Positions 54,607-62,984 of a stretch of DNA of 64,000 bases are shown here, in pieces. This stretch comes from Actinomyces timonensis DSM 23838 (GTDB lineage: Bacteria > Actinomycetota > Actinomycetes > Actinomycetales > Actinomycetaceae). Where the stretch lies: NCBI RefSeq assembly GCF_000295095.1, contig NZ_JH806633.1:299025-363024 (forward strand). Reading direction: 5' to 3'. The notes beneath the pieces were generated by a model. It did not search any database. It had not been told where the DNA came from and saw only the letters and a program-made list of their open reading frames with translations. A program made the translations under genes and the position numbers. Position 1 is the stretch's first letter; each line of letters starts with the position of its first letter.

Positions 54607-55608
54607 ATGATGAAAAACGAGAATGCCTCGTCAGAGGCCCCCGACGACCCCCAGCAGGTGGTCGAGCGGATCTCGGTGACGATCGAGCGCTATGGCGCGG
54701 ACTCCGAGACCGATGTTGTCGCCGAGGGTTCGGCATCGAGCGTCCAGGGAGCGACGCCAGCCGGGGCGGTATCGCCCACTGCCGAGGTCGCCTCTGCGCC
54801 GATGCCGGTGCCGGCGTCGGGGCCCGCGGAGCCCCCGGCACCCAGGCCCGCCGTGCGCGCCAGCGGCCTTGTGGTCACACGCGGCGGCAACGAGATCCTC
54901 CACGGGATCGATCTCGACCTGGCCCACGGCTCGGTCACCGGCCTCCTCGGGCCGTCGGGCTGCGGGAAGACGACGCTCATGCGGTCGATCGTCGGCGTTC
55001 AGCGGTACTCGGGGAGCCTGCAGGTCTTGGAGAGCACCCCCGGCAGCAAACCGCTGCGCGGCCGCATCGGCTACCTCACCCAGGAGGCCTCGGTCTACCC
55101 GGACCTCAGCGCCCGCCAGAACGTCGCCTACTTCGCCCGCCTTGCCGGGGCGCGCGCCAGGGGCGTCGATGAGGTCCTGGAGGAGGTCGGCATCGCTGAC
55201 ATCTCCGGACGGTTGGTGAGCACCTTCTCCGGCGGTCAGCGCAACCGGGTCTCGCTGGCCTGCGCGCTCGTCGGCGCGCCGGAGCTCCTCGTGCTTGATG
55301 AGCCGACGGTCGGCCTCGACCCGGTGACCCGCGAGGACCTGTGGGCGGCCTTCCGCCGCATCGCCGAGGGCGGCACGACGATTCTCGTCTCCAGCCACGT
55401 CATGGATGAGGCATTCCGCTGCGACGGCGTCCTGCTCATGCGGGAGGGACGCATCCTCGCCTCCACCACCGCGCCCGAGCTCCTGGCCAGTACTGGCGCC
55501 GAGACGCTCGACGACGCCTTCCTCACCATCATCCGCGAGGCCGAGTCGGCAGAGAAGGCTGGGCCGGCCAGCAGCGGAAGCGCCGCGAGCAAGGAGACGA
55601 ACCGATGA
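54607..55608 (+). CDS. ABC transporter ATP-binding protein
   Basis: A 333-residue ATPase of an ABC-2 (DrrA-like) exporter. The ATPase domain covers residues ~84-310: Walker A GPSGCGKTTLMRS, Q-loop YLTQEAS, signature FSGGQRNRVSLA, Walker B LLVLDEPTVGLDP, and switch His in LVSSHVMDEAF. The first ~80 residues are an acidic, Pro/Ala-rich extension not needed for the fold. It probably gives resistance to, or exports, a drug or lipid. Its stop overlaps the permease start (ATGA). The leaderless promoter above supports the ATG; a second ATG follows directly. Confidence 0.93.
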   Translation: MMKNENASSEAPDDPQQVVERISVTIERYGADSETDVVAEGSASSVQGATPAGAVSPTAEVASAPMPVPASGPAEPPAPRPAVRASGLVVTRGGNEILHGIDLDLAHGSVTGLLGPSGCGKTTLMRSIVGVQRYSGSLQVLESTPGSKPLRGRIGYLTQEASVYPDLSARQNVAYFARLAGARARGVDEVLEEVGIADISGRLVSTFSGGQRNRVSLACALVGAPELLVLDEPTVGLDPVTREDLWAAFRRIAEGGTTILVSSHVMDEAFRCDGVLLMREGRILASTTAPELLASTGAETLDDAFLTIIREAESAEKAGPASSGSAASKETNR

Positions 55609-56351
55609 ATCCGCGCACCTACGCCGCAACTGTCAAGCGCGTCCTGTTCCAGTTGCTCAATGACAAGCGCACGATCGCTCTCATCATGGCCGTCCCCGCG
55701 CTGCTGGTGACGCTCCTGTACTTCGTCTACAGGGACTATCCGGGTGGGGACGTGCTCTTCGACCGCGTTGCCGTGCAGATGATCGCGATCCTGCCGATGT
55801 CCGTCATGTTCCTCATCACGAGCATCACCATGCTGAAGGAGCGGGTGGGCGGGACACTGGAGCGCCTGTGGACGACGCCGATGCGCCGAGCCGACCTCGT
55901 CTTGGGCTACGCGACGGCGTTCACCCTGGTCGCCGTGGGGCAGGCCCTCGTGCTCTCGGCCGTGTGCGCCTGGGCGCTGGGGGTGACGATCGCCGGGAAC
56001 TGGGGGTGGATCATCCTGACGGCCCTGCTGGACGCCTTCGTGGGGGTGGCGATCGGCCTGCTCATCTCGGCGCTGTCGAGCACGGAGTTCCAGGCGGTGC
56101 AGTTCATGCCGCTTATCGTCGGTATGCAGATCTTCCTGTGCGGGATGCTCGTTCCCCGCAGCCAGCTGCCCTCAGGGCTCGAAGAGGCGAGCCTGGTTAT
56201 GCCGATGAGCTGGGCGGTCAACGCCGTGGGCGAGGTGCAGGCGGGATCGGCGGTGACGCAGGGCCTTGTCATGGACATGGTGGTGCTGGCGGCCATCGGC
56301 CTCGTGGTGCTGGCGGCCGCTCCGCTGACCATGCCTCGCAAGACCCGCTGA
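55605..56351 (+). CDS. ABC-2 type transporter permease
   Basis: A 248-residue membrane component with six hydrophobic segments in the ABC-2 pattern. The N-terminal amphipathic stretch (TVKRVLFQLLNDKRTIALIM) precedes the first helix. The conserved loop KERVGGTLERLWTTPMRRAD contains the family's ERxxGTLE-type motif. SALSSTEFQAVQFMPLIVG is another typical region. It pairs with the overlapping ATPase gene to form one exporter under the TetR-type regulator. Substrate is unknown. Confidence 0.93.
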   Translation: MNPRTYAATVKRVLFQLLNDKRTIALIMAVPALLVTLLYFVYRDYPGGDVLFDRVAVQMIAILPMSVMFLITSITMLKERVGGTLERLWTTPMRRADLVLGYATAFTLVAVGQALVLSAVCAWALGVTIAGNWGWIILTALLDAFVGVAIGLLISALSSTEFQAVQFMPLIVGMQIFLCGMLVPRSQLPSGLEEASLVMPMSWAVNAVGEVQAGSAVTQGLVMDMVVLAAIGLVVLAAAPLTMPRKTR

Positions 56352-56369
56352 GGCGGGCTGGCGACAAAG

Positions 56370-56408
56370 TTGCTTGTATTGACAAAAATATAAGTTATAT
56401 AGTTAAGC
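56370..56408 (+). promoter_or_regulatory. AT-rich promoter of the SatD gene
   Basis: Only 9 of 39 bases are G or C. TTGACA lies at 56379-56384 and TATAGT at 56398-56403, 5 nt before the ATG; the 13-nt spacer between these is too short, so TTGCTT at 56370 may be the true -35. AGTTA is repeated at 56393-56397 and 56401-56405. Confidence 0.5.
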
Positions 56409-57059
56409 ATGCTTCACGCCTGTGCCATCCTCATGGACATCGTTCGCTCTCGTGAACTGCCAGACCGCGTTGGTGCGCAGCGGCGCATCGAGGAAACCCT
56501 GGCCGTGGCTTCTCAAGGGCTTGGCCTGCTGGCGAAGCCGTATGCCTCGGTTGGCGACGAGTTCCAGTCGGTCGCGCCAACGCTCGGCGGAGCTCTTGTT
56601 CTAACGGAGCGGGTTCAGTTGCTGCTCCCGGACGGCCTCATGCTGCGCTATGGGATTGGTGAGGGGGAGATTCAGAACATCGGGGGCGATGCCGCACGCG
56701 TGTTGCAAGACGGCAGTGCGTGGTGGCGGGCGAGGGAGGCCATCGACCACGCCCATGAGGTCCAGGATGCGGGGGCGGAGTACCTGCTCACCTGCTACCG
56801 CGGTGGAAGCGATGAGGAGGAGCAAGCGCTGGTGAATGCCCTGCTCACGTTGCGCGATCACTCTTTAGCGGGCCTTGGTGGACGCCAGCGGCGGATGCTG
56901 GCGGGGCTCACCTCGGGGCAGACTCAGGCGCGGGTGGCCGCCGAGATCGGGGTGAGTCAAGCCGCTGTGTCACAGTTTGTGGTGTCGAAGGGGGCGGCCC
57001 TCCTCGCAGCGCACCGGTTGCTCGTCGTGGCAGCCGCGACGGTGGAGGCGGAGCGATGA
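56409..57059 (+). CDS. SatD family protein
   Basis: A 216-residue protein of the SatD family. The N-terminus ILMDIVRSRELPDRVGAQRR and PYASVGDEFQSVAPTLGGAL carry the family's conserved DIxxSR and GDEFQ motifs. The C-terminal part holds a helix-turn-helix (SGQTQARVAAEIGVSQAAVS), suggesting that it binds DNA. SatD genes usually form a pair with a membrane protein, as here, where the stops and starts overlap (ATGA). Function is not firmly known; the name comes from a streptococcal secretion and acid-tolerance operon. It has an AT-rich promoter unlike the host DNA. Confidence 0.88.
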   Translation: MLHACAILMDIVRSRELPDRVGAQRRIEETLAVASQGLGLLAKPYASVGDEFQSVAPTLGGALVLTERVQLLLPDGLMLRYGIGEGEIQNIGGDAARVLQDGSAWWRAREAIDHAHEVQDAGAEYLLTCYRGGSDEEEQALVNALLTLRDHSLAGLGGRQRRMLAGLTSGQTQARVAAEIGVSQAAVSQFVVSKGAALLAAHRLLVVAAATVEAER

Positions 57060-57544
57060 TCTCACTGGTCGTCTTCCTCGTTGGAGCCTCATCGATTGTC
57101 TCGTCACTGGCCGGGCGTGTGAGGGGTAGTCGCACTTCTGCTGTCCGCATCCTCCTGCGCGTCCTTGTGATCCTGACTGGGTGCGTGCTTGCTGCGCGCC
57201 CACTCCATGTGGGGGCGGTGGGCGTGCTCATCAGCGCATGCCTGCCGGCCGCCTGGATCGGATCGGAGGTACTTGAGCGGGTCGGGCCTGGGCGCTCCCA
57301 GGCTACGGCAGTGCTTCATGTGGCTCGCTGCGGCATCGGGATTGGCGCTCTGGCACTGCTGTGCGTCATGGGTCCGCATGGCGAGGAAGGCCGAGGCGCC
57401 CTCGCCGTCGCGTGGATAGGCGTCCTCCTGTTCATGACAGAGCCAGCGAACCAGGTGGTCAATGCCGTCCTGGTACTGGCCGGGGTGCCCGCATCTGAGG
57501 GGGTGGCGCCGAGGAAGAGGGAGAGGGCTGGCGATAGTGGTTAA
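57056..57544 (+). CDS. SatD-associated membrane protein, N-terminal part (interrupted)
   Basis: 162 residues with about five hydrophobic segments (starting ISLVVFLVGASSIVSSLAG; also VGAVGVLISACLPAAWIG and LLFMTEPANQVVNAVLVLAG), overlapping the SatD stop. It ends at TAA 57542-57544 after a charged linker. The same frame then continues for 79 codons with a sequence that looks like the natural C-terminus of this protein type. It is therefore probably the front part of a ~242-residue membrane protein broken by one nonsense codon. A functional short form cannot be excluded. Confidence 0.7.
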   Translation: MISLVVFLVGASSIVSSLAGRVRGSRTSAVRILLRVLVILTGCVLAARPLHVGAVGVLISACLPAAWIGSEVLERVGPGRSQATAVLHVARCGIGIGALALLCVMGPHGEEGRGALAVAWIGVLLFMTEPANQVVNAVLVLAGVPASEGVAPRKRERAGDSG

Positions 57545-57784
57545 AGCGCTGATCATGCTCTGCGTGGTGGGCACTGGATTGGTGCGCTGGAGCGGCTTCT
57601 CCTCATACTTCTGGCGATGGCTGGTGCAGAGATTCCGGCAGCGGTCATCGTCGCTGCCAAAGGGGTGGTCCGCTTCCCCGAGATCTCCAAGCCGGGAAGT
57701 CGTGCTGCCGAAGTCTTCCTCATCGGTTCGATGACCTCATGGACCCTCGCAGTGCTCGGGATCGCGCTTCTACGCGCGTTATAA
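57545..57784 (+). pseudogene. C-terminal remnant of the SatD-associated membrane protein
   Basis: In the same frame as the preceding gene, 79 codons read ...LRGGHWIGALERLLLILLAM, IPAAVIVAAKGVVRFPEI, and FLIGSMTSWTLAVLGIALL before TAA at 57782-57784. Two hydrophobic helices flank the conserved-looking AAKGVVRFPEI loop. There is no start codon until ATG 57617, inside the first helix. The intact protein-like sequence beyond a single TAA argues for a recent nonsense mutation, a sequencing error or readthrough. No frameshift is needed. Confidence 0.6.
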
Positions 57785-58004
57785 GCGTCGCGGTGATTTC
57801 TGGGCCGGTACCACCGCCGTCGTCGTGACAGGTCTGGCCGGCTTGGTGCTGCGGTTGCGGTTCGGTCACGAGAGTCGAGCAGCATGGTACTGGCACCCTC
57901 TGCCGGGCCGGGCTCTGCGATGATGCGCGTGCGCGAGACGGCTCCCCACCGCCGCGCTCCCTACCCATTTCTCTGGGGGCGGTGCTGCCTCCGAAGGAGT
58001 CCCT

Positions 58005-59297
58005 ATGAGCGGTGACGAGCTCCAACTGATCAGTGACGGTTCTGGCTTGGCGGTGATCGGCGACGCCGGAGCGGTCGACCGCTTCCTCACCGAGAAGGGC
58101 CTGGCTGGCCGCCCGATGGACCTGTCCCGGATCGCCCCGGCGCTTGGCAAGTTGGGATTGGCTGCGCAGGCCGGCGGCGTGATCGCGCAGAGCTCCGGGC
58201 GATGGGTGAAGCTGTCGGCGGAGTCTGCGAAGGCCCTCACGAACAAGGACTACAAGCTCGTGACCAGCAGACAGAACGGCCTGGCGATGGGCGTACTGCG
58301 CGGCGAGGGCGGCCGCTTCGCCAAGAATCTCCAGTTCGAGTCCGACTCACTGACTCGGCTCAGCCCCGCCGCGGTAGCGGGGCTCGGCGCCGTCATGACC
58401 CAGATGGCGATCCAGAAGATCCTTGAGGACATCCAGGAGTTCCTGAAGGTGATCGACGAGAAGGTCGATGACCTCATCCAGATGCAGAAGGACGCCGCGC
58501 TGGCCGGGTTGATCGGGGTGGGCAAGACCATCCGTGACGCCCTGATGGCCCGCGAGGAGGTTGGCAAGGTCGCGGCGGTGACATGGTCGAAGATCGACGA
58601 CGCGCCACAGACGATCGCCACGGGCGAGGCCTTCGCCCTTCGCCGGCTCGCCGTCCTCACCGAGAAAGTGGAGAAGAAGGGAAAAGTCGCCGAGGTCGCC
58701 AAGATCGCTGCGGACGTCGAGAAGGAGGCCTGCGAGTGGCTGGTGGTGCTCGCCAGGTGCGCCGCGCTCCAGGACGCCTGCGACGTGCTGGAGATCGACC
58801 GCGTTCTTGGGGCGCATCCCGAGGATGTTGAGGAGCACCGCCGCGCTCTGGCCCTGGCTCGCGATACTCGCCGCAAAGAGGTCAGGGAAGCGGCCGAGGG
58901 GCTCCTCAGCCGCCTCAACGCGGTCGCGAGCCTGAGCGATCGCTCGGTGGTGGCACATCCGAAGGCCGCACAGCGAGTGATCGACATGCGCAATCGGGTC
59001 GCTGACGTCTTCGAGGCCGCGTTGCGCAGCATGGACATCGACGCGGATTACGCGCTGATGGAGCCCAGGACATGGAGGCAGGCCGTCAGGGGCATGAGGC
59101 AGGAGGCCGTTCAGGCGGCCGCAGAGCTTAAAAACGTCGCCGTGGAGAGCGGGCGGCGCGCGGTTGACAGCGGCCTCGACGCCACCGCTGGAGTGCTCAC
59201 CGCAGCCGCGTTCCGCGCGGAACAGGCTCGCCCTTCCTACCGGGAGGGCTTAGAGTCCGCTCGCGACGCCGATGACTCGCCGCAGATTGAGCCGTAA
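58005..59297 (+). CDS. Coiled-coil protein of unknown function
   Basis: A 430-residue soluble protein that I do not recognise. The N-terminal ~70 residues (LQLISDGSGLAVIGDAGAVD) are mixed alpha/beta. Residues ~125-175 form a predicted amphipathic helix or coiled coil (IQKILEDIQEFLKVIDEKVD, DLIQMQKDAALAGLIGVGKT). The rest is helical and charged, ending in an acidic tail. No signal peptide or membrane helix is seen. A strong ribosome site (GAAGGAG) precedes the ATG. It stands alone between the SatD pair and an EamA transporter, in an accessory block, and is followed by a palindromic repeat. Confidence 0.8.
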   Translation: MSGDELQLISDGSGLAVIGDAGAVDRFLTEKGLAGRPMDLSRIAPALGKLGLAAQAGGVIAQSSGRWVKLSAESAKALTNKDYKLVTSRQNGLAMGVLRGEGGRFAKNLQFESDSLTRLSPAAVAGLGAVMTQMAIQKILEDIQEFLKVIDEKVDDLIQMQKDAALAGLIGVGKTIRDALMAREEVGKVAAVTWSKIDDAPQTIATGEAFALRRLAVLTEKVEKKGKVAEVAKIAADVEKEACEWLVVLARCAALQDACDVLEIDRVLGAHPEDVEEHRRALALARDTRRKEVREAAEGLLSRLNAVASLSDRSVVAHPKAAQRVIDMRNRVADVFEAALRSMDIDADYALMEPRTWRQAVRGMRQEAVQAAAELKNVAVESGRRAVDSGLDATAGVLTAAAFRAEQARPSYREGLESARDADDSPQIEP

Positions 59298-59314
59298 GGA
59301 CTTGCTTCCGTCGC

Positions 59315-59383
59315 CGACTTCGTCCCTTTGATGCCGACTTCGGTGGGTAAGGGGACGAAGTCGGCATCAAAGGGACGAACGCG
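59315..59383. repeat. Palindromic dispersed repeat, copy 2
   Basis: A ~69-bp element with arms CGACTTCGTCCCTTTGATGC and GCATCAAAGGGACGAA around CGACTTCGGTGGGTAAGGGG. It matches the complement of the element at 37269-37342 almost base for base and sits 17 nt after the coiled-coil gene. Confidence 0.8.
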
Positions 59384-59409
59384 TGGCGCTGTCGGCGGAT
59401 CGGGGAGGC

Positions 59410-59415
59410 TAGCCT
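59410..59415 (+). promoter_or_regulatory. Leaderless -10 box of the EamA gene
   Basis: TAGCCT lies 6 nt before the ATG at 59422. Confidence 0.5.
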
Positions 59416-59421
59416 GGGCGC

Positions 59422-60291
59422 ATGTGGATCGTGTTCGCCTGCGGGTCGGCGCTGTTCGCCGGGCTGACGGCGGTACTCGCCAAGGCGGGCATCCGGGAGA
59501 TCGACTTCACCCTGGCCACCGCCCTGCGCACGCCCGTCGTGCTGGTGGCGGCCTGCGCCATGGTGCTCATCCGGGGCTCGCAGTCCCAGATCGCGAGCAT
59601 TGACGCCGCCACCCTCGGCTGGCTCATCGCCTCGGGGCTGGCCACAGGCGCCTCGTGGCTCTGCTACTTCAAGGCACTCCAGCTCGGCGAGGCCTCGAAG
59701 GTCGCGCCGATCGACAAGCTGAGCACGGTGCTCACGGTGCTGCTCGCCGTGCTTCTCCTGGGCGAGTCGTTAACGGTGATCGGGGGAGTGGGCGTGGTCC
59801 TCATGGTCGCGGGGACGCTGCTCATGCTGGACCGTTCCGATGCCGTGACCCTCGCCCCTAGGCGTGCCGGCTCCCGGGGATGGCTGCTCTACGCGCTGGG
59901 GTCAGCGGTGTTCGCGGCGCTGACGGCGATCCTCGGCAAGCTCGGGATCGTCGGCGTCGAGTCGAACCTGGGGACGGCGATCCGCACAGCGGTGGTCCTG
60001 GTGATGGCCTGGGCGATGGTAGCCGTCAGCGGACGACGGCGCCCGCTGCCCTCCCTGCCCCGGCGCGAGGTCATGCTGGTGCTTGCCTCAGGCTTGACGA
60101 CCGGGGCCTCATGGCTCTGCTTCTACAGGGCGCTGCAGGATGGCCCCGCCAGTGTCATCGTTCCGATCGACAAGCTGAGCATCCTCGTGACCGTCGCGTT
60201 CTCCGTCCTCATCCTGCGCGAGCGCCTGAGCCGGCGCTACCTCGCGGGCCTCGCCCTGCTGACACTCGGCACCCTCGCGATGGTGCTGTAG
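59422..60291 (+). CDS. EamA-family (DMT) transporter
   Basis: A 289-residue membrane protein of the drug/metabolite transporter superfamily with ten hydrophobic segments in two tandem EamA halves. The repeats are easy to see: ACGSALFAGLTAVLAKAGI and ALGSAVFAALTAILGKLGI, then GLATGASWLCYFKALQLG and GLTTGASWLCFYRALQDG, and APIDKLSTVLTVLLAV and VPIDKLSILVTVAFSV. Members export or import small metabolites; the substrate is unknown. It has its own leaderless promoter and converges on the AT-rich unknown gene. Confidence 0.93.
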   Translation: MWIVFACGSALFAGLTAVLAKAGIREIDFTLATALRTPVVLVAACAMVLIRGSQSQIASIDAATLGWLIASGLATGASWLCYFKALQLGEASKVAPIDKLSTVLTVLLAVLLLGESLTVIGGVGVVLMVAGTLLMLDRSDAVTLAPRRAGSRGWLLYALGSAVFAALTAILGKLGIVGVESNLGTAIRTAVVLVMAWAMVAVSGRRRPLPSLPRREVMLVLASGLTTGASWLCFYRALQDGPASVIVPIDKLSILVTVAFSVLILRERLSRRYLAGLALLTLGTLAMVL

Positions 60292-60346
60292 TGGCATCAG
60301 CTTGGCCCACATCTGCTGCTTCTATCGCTGGCGAACCTCTGTCCAC

Positions 60347-60793
60347 CTAATTTTCACAGTCGCTTTCGCTGCCACAGGTACCTGGAGAGTCAACGATCTC
60401 GTCATCGATTTCGTTCCACCATTCTGCCCCATCGCGGTTGTCGTTTTGGATTATGTCAATGCTTTTGGTGATCCGTTGTGATTTTGCGACTTCAATCCCG
60501 TCGGTTACGCCGACAATCCTGAAAAATTCCTGGCTATTAGTGGAGAAGCACGCAAGTGCTTGATCTCGCCTGGCCGTGTCCCCGCTAGTCAGGGGCTCCA
60601 CTAGCTTCAATTGATCGTGTTTCGGGAACAATTGGAGTCCCAACTTGTCTCTAGGAGTGAAAATGGCGACTCTTGAAGGTGATGGCGAATAGACAACTCC
60701 CTCGGAGTCGACGAGTGATAATTTTATTCGGTAAGCATGAATTCCGGATTCTCTATCTTCTTCGGCGGCATCTTCTGGTGGGGAGAATATGAT
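60347..60793 (-). pseudogene. C-terminal remnant of the AT-rich unknown gene
   Basis: In the same frame as the gene that ends at 60794, 148 codons continue after its TAA: IIFSPPEDAAEEDRES, YRIKLSLVDSEGVVYSPSPS, RVAIFTPRDKLGLQLFPKHD, and on to a stop at 60347. No ATG or GTG start is available; the first TTG is at 60643, deep inside. The composition and AT-rich codon use match the upstream part, so the two were probably one protein of about 324 residues. No family is recognised. Confidence 0.6.
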
Positions 60794-61324
60794 TTATATT
60801 AGAGCACTTCCGTTGGAAGGTACCTCGTGGCACAAAGGGAATTCTTGTTGTTCTCCTGGGGTTGGGTCGACCGCTAAACGCACTTTGTAACACATGCCTG
60901 GCTCCACCGCACCCTCGGAGACGCACCTGCCTAGGTAGGCGTAGTTCTCATATGTGATGATGCCTCGCACAAGTTCGGTGGGCAGTTCTCCTTGAGTGTT
61001 GCTAAGACGTAATTGAACGCCTCCTGGAACGATGTTGCCGTCTCTTGTCTTTTTTGAGCTGTATACAACTATGTCATCGATTTTTGTATGCGCGCGCTTT
61101 TCATGTATGAAAGTTTTGTATACTTCAACGCCTCCGGCGGTCAATGCGCCTACCCCTCCAAGCGCCCCTAGTCCTGACAATATAGTTTCTCGTCGCGATG
61201 GCTTTCCTTTATGGTTCAGCGTCTGTTCCAAGGTGTCGATTTTTTTGTCGATACGATCGTGTAATTTGTCGACGCGGTCAATGGATTCGCTCAGCCTGTT
61301 GAGGTTCTGTCGAAACTTTCTCAT
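60794..61324 (-). CDS. AT-rich unknown gene, N-terminal part (interrupted)
   Basis: 176 residues. An N-terminal coiled coil (LNRLSESIDRVDKLHDRIDK, KIDTLEQTLNHKG) is followed by one hydrophobic helix (ILSGLGALGGVGALTAGGVE) and an extended beta-rich domain (VVYSSKKTRDGNIVPGGVQL). It is likely a membrane-anchored protein. A ribosome site (AAGGA) precedes the ATG. GC content here is far below that of neighbours, a sign of transfer. It stops at TAA 60796-60794, after which the frame continues as plausible protein. I do not recognise the family. Confidence 0.7.
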   Translation of the reverse strand: MRKFRQNLNRLSESIDRVDKLHDRIDKKIDTLEQTLNHKGKPSRRETILSGLGALGGVGALTAGGVEVYKTFIHEKRAHTKIDDIVVYSSKKTRDGNIVPGGVQLRLSNTQGELPTELVRGIITYENYAYLGRCVSEGAVEPGMCYKVRLAVDPTPGEQQEFPLCHEVPSNGSALI

Positions 61325-61591
61325 GGCGTTCCTTGCTTTGCTTGCGCTATTGTGTAGGGTTGTGTGCTTTTGTTATGATCCGCAATGTGGTGAATAACAT
61401 ATTCGATAGCGGGTGAGGTGGACTTGGTTTGTTAGGCTTTCAAAGCTATTCCTTTGAGAGTGTCGTCTATGCGTCGCAGATGTTCTCCTACCTGCTGCGA
61501 CGCGGGGGTTCGCGGCGCTGCGCAACGCAGCGAGGGTATCACCGGGCCGTGCCCTCTCGGGCGGGCTGACCAGGCCCGTCATCCCTGCCGT

Positions 61592-61664
61592 CGAGTTCGT
61601 ACCGTTGACGCCGAAATCTGAAGGTAAGGGTACGAAGTCGACACCAAAGTGACGATCTCGGCGG
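61592..61664. repeat. Palindromic dispersed repeat, copy 3
   Basis: A more diverged ~73-bp copy: CGAGTTCGTACCGTTGACGC on the left, GGTAAGGGTACGAAGTCG in the middle and CACCAAAGTGACGATCTCGG on the right. It shares the right half with the complement of copy 1. It lies in the 442-nt gap between the AT-rich gene and phoH, which otherwise holds only AT-rich promoter DNA up to about 61440. Confidence 0.7.
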
Positions 61665-61752
61665 GCAGACGGGCGGGAGGGCTCGGGCAGGCGGGTGGGA
61701 GGACACATAGGCAGCCCGCTCGGCGCCGTCGGGCGGATCTTGCCCGCCCCGG

Positions 61753-61758
61753 TAGGAT
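61753..61758 (+). promoter_or_regulatory. phoH -10 box
   Basis: TAGGAT lies 8 nt before the ATG at 61767, close to leaderless spacing, and favours this start over an upstream in-frame ATG at 61695. Confidence 0.45.
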
Positions 61759-61766
61759 CAGAGGCG

Positions 61767-62984
61767 ATGACCAACGCGCCCATCGACCCAGTAGCGGCCC
61801 CGCACATGCCGCAGACCACCTCGCCAGGCTCCGCCAGCCCTGCCACCCGCGCCCCCGGCCGCCACACGGCCGCTCCTCCGGCAGCCCCCGCCTCCTCACC
61901 CAGCGCCCCGCCCCCCTCCGAGGTCACCCGCACCCTCGTCCTGCCTCCGGACCTCGCACTCGTCTCCCTCCTCGGCGTGCGCGACGAGGTCCTGCGCGCC
62001 ATCGAGAAGGGCTTCCCCGCCGCGGACATTCTCGTGCGCGAGACCGAGATCCGCGTGACCGGCGAGCCCGGCGTCGTCGACACCGTCATCCTCCTGCTCT
62101 CCGAGCTCATCGACGTCGCCCGCGCAGGCACACCGCTCACCGCCGACGCCGTCGAGCGCGCCATCGGCCTCCTCGCCGCCGCCACCCACCCCGCCGACAT
62201 CCTCGCTGAGGACGTCCTCACGGCCCGGGGCCGCACCATCCGCGCCAAGTCGCTCGGCCAGAAGAAGTACGTCGACGCCATCGAGGGCGCCACCATCACC
62301 TTCGGCATCGGCCCGGCCGGAACCGGCAAGACCTACCTCGCCATGGCCAAGGCCGTTGACGCCCTCGCCCGCCACCAGGTCTCCCGCATCATCCTCACCC
62401 GCCCCGCCGTCGAGGCAGGCGAGAACCTCGGCTTCCTGCCCGGCACCCTCACCGACAAGATCGACCCCTACCTGCGCCCCCTCTACGACGCCCTCCACGA
62501 CATGCTCGAGCCCGAGGCCCTGCCCAAGCTCATGGCCGCCGGCACCATCGAGGTCGCGCCACTGGCCTACATGCGCGGGCGCACTCTCAACGACGCCTTC
62601 GTCATCCTCGATGAGGCCCAGAACACCACCCCCGAGCAGATGAAGATGTTCCTCACCCGCCTCGGATTCGGCTCGAAGATGGTGGTCACCGGGGACATCT
62701 CCCAGATCGACCTGCCCGGCTCGCGCCCCTCCGGCCTCATCGTCGTGCGCCGCATCCTCGACGGCGTCGACGGCATCTCCTTCTGCGAGCTCGGCGCCGC
62801 CGACGTCGTCCGCCACCGCCTCGTCGGCCGCATCATCGACGCCTACGCCGCCTACGACGCCGAGACCGCCGCCGCCCAGGCTCTCCGCGACGGCGCCGGC
62901 GCCCCCGCCGCCCCCTCCCACCGCTCGCGCGGCCAACGCACCGCCCGGCCCACCCATCACGCCCCCACGAGGAGCCGCGCATGA
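61767..62984 (+). CDS. phoH: PhoH-like ATPase
   Basis: A 405-residue PhoH/YbeZ-family ATPase that works with YbeY in RNA and ribosome metabolism. Walker A is [13 protein letters not shown] and Walker B is [13 protein letters not shown]. The conserved [20 protein letters not shown] and [14 protein letters not shown] segments are clear. The N-terminal ~55 residues are a Pro/Ala-rich extension, followed by a KH-like region. The C-terminal ~35 residues are also low complexity. Its stop overlaps ybeY (ATGA), giving the usual phoH-ybeY coupling. Confidence 0.95.
   Translation: MTNAPIDPVAAPHMPQTTSPGSASPATRAPGRHTAAPPAAPASSPSAPPPSEVTRTLVLPPDLALVSLLGVRDEVLRAIEKGFPAADILVRETEIRVTGEPGVVDTVILLLSELIDVARAGTPLTADAVERAIGLLAAATHPADILAEDVLTARGRTIRAKSLGQKKYVDAIEGATITFGIGPAGTGKTYLAMAKAVDALARHQVSRIILTRPAVEAGENLGFLPGTLTDKIDPYLRPLYDALHDMLEPEALPKLMAAGTIEVAPLAYMRGRTLNDAFVILDEAQNTTPEQMKMFLTRLGFGSKMVVTGDISQIDLPGSRPSGLIVVRRILDGVDGISFCELGAADVVRHRLVGRIIDAYAAYDAETAAAQALRDGAGAPAAPSHRSRGQRTARPTHHAPTRSRA

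Noticed and set aside
60347-60643. Independent 98-residue gene starting at TTG
   Set aside because: The protein-like sequence extends upstream of the TTG to the preceding TAA in the same frame, so it is more likely the tail of the interrupted gene.
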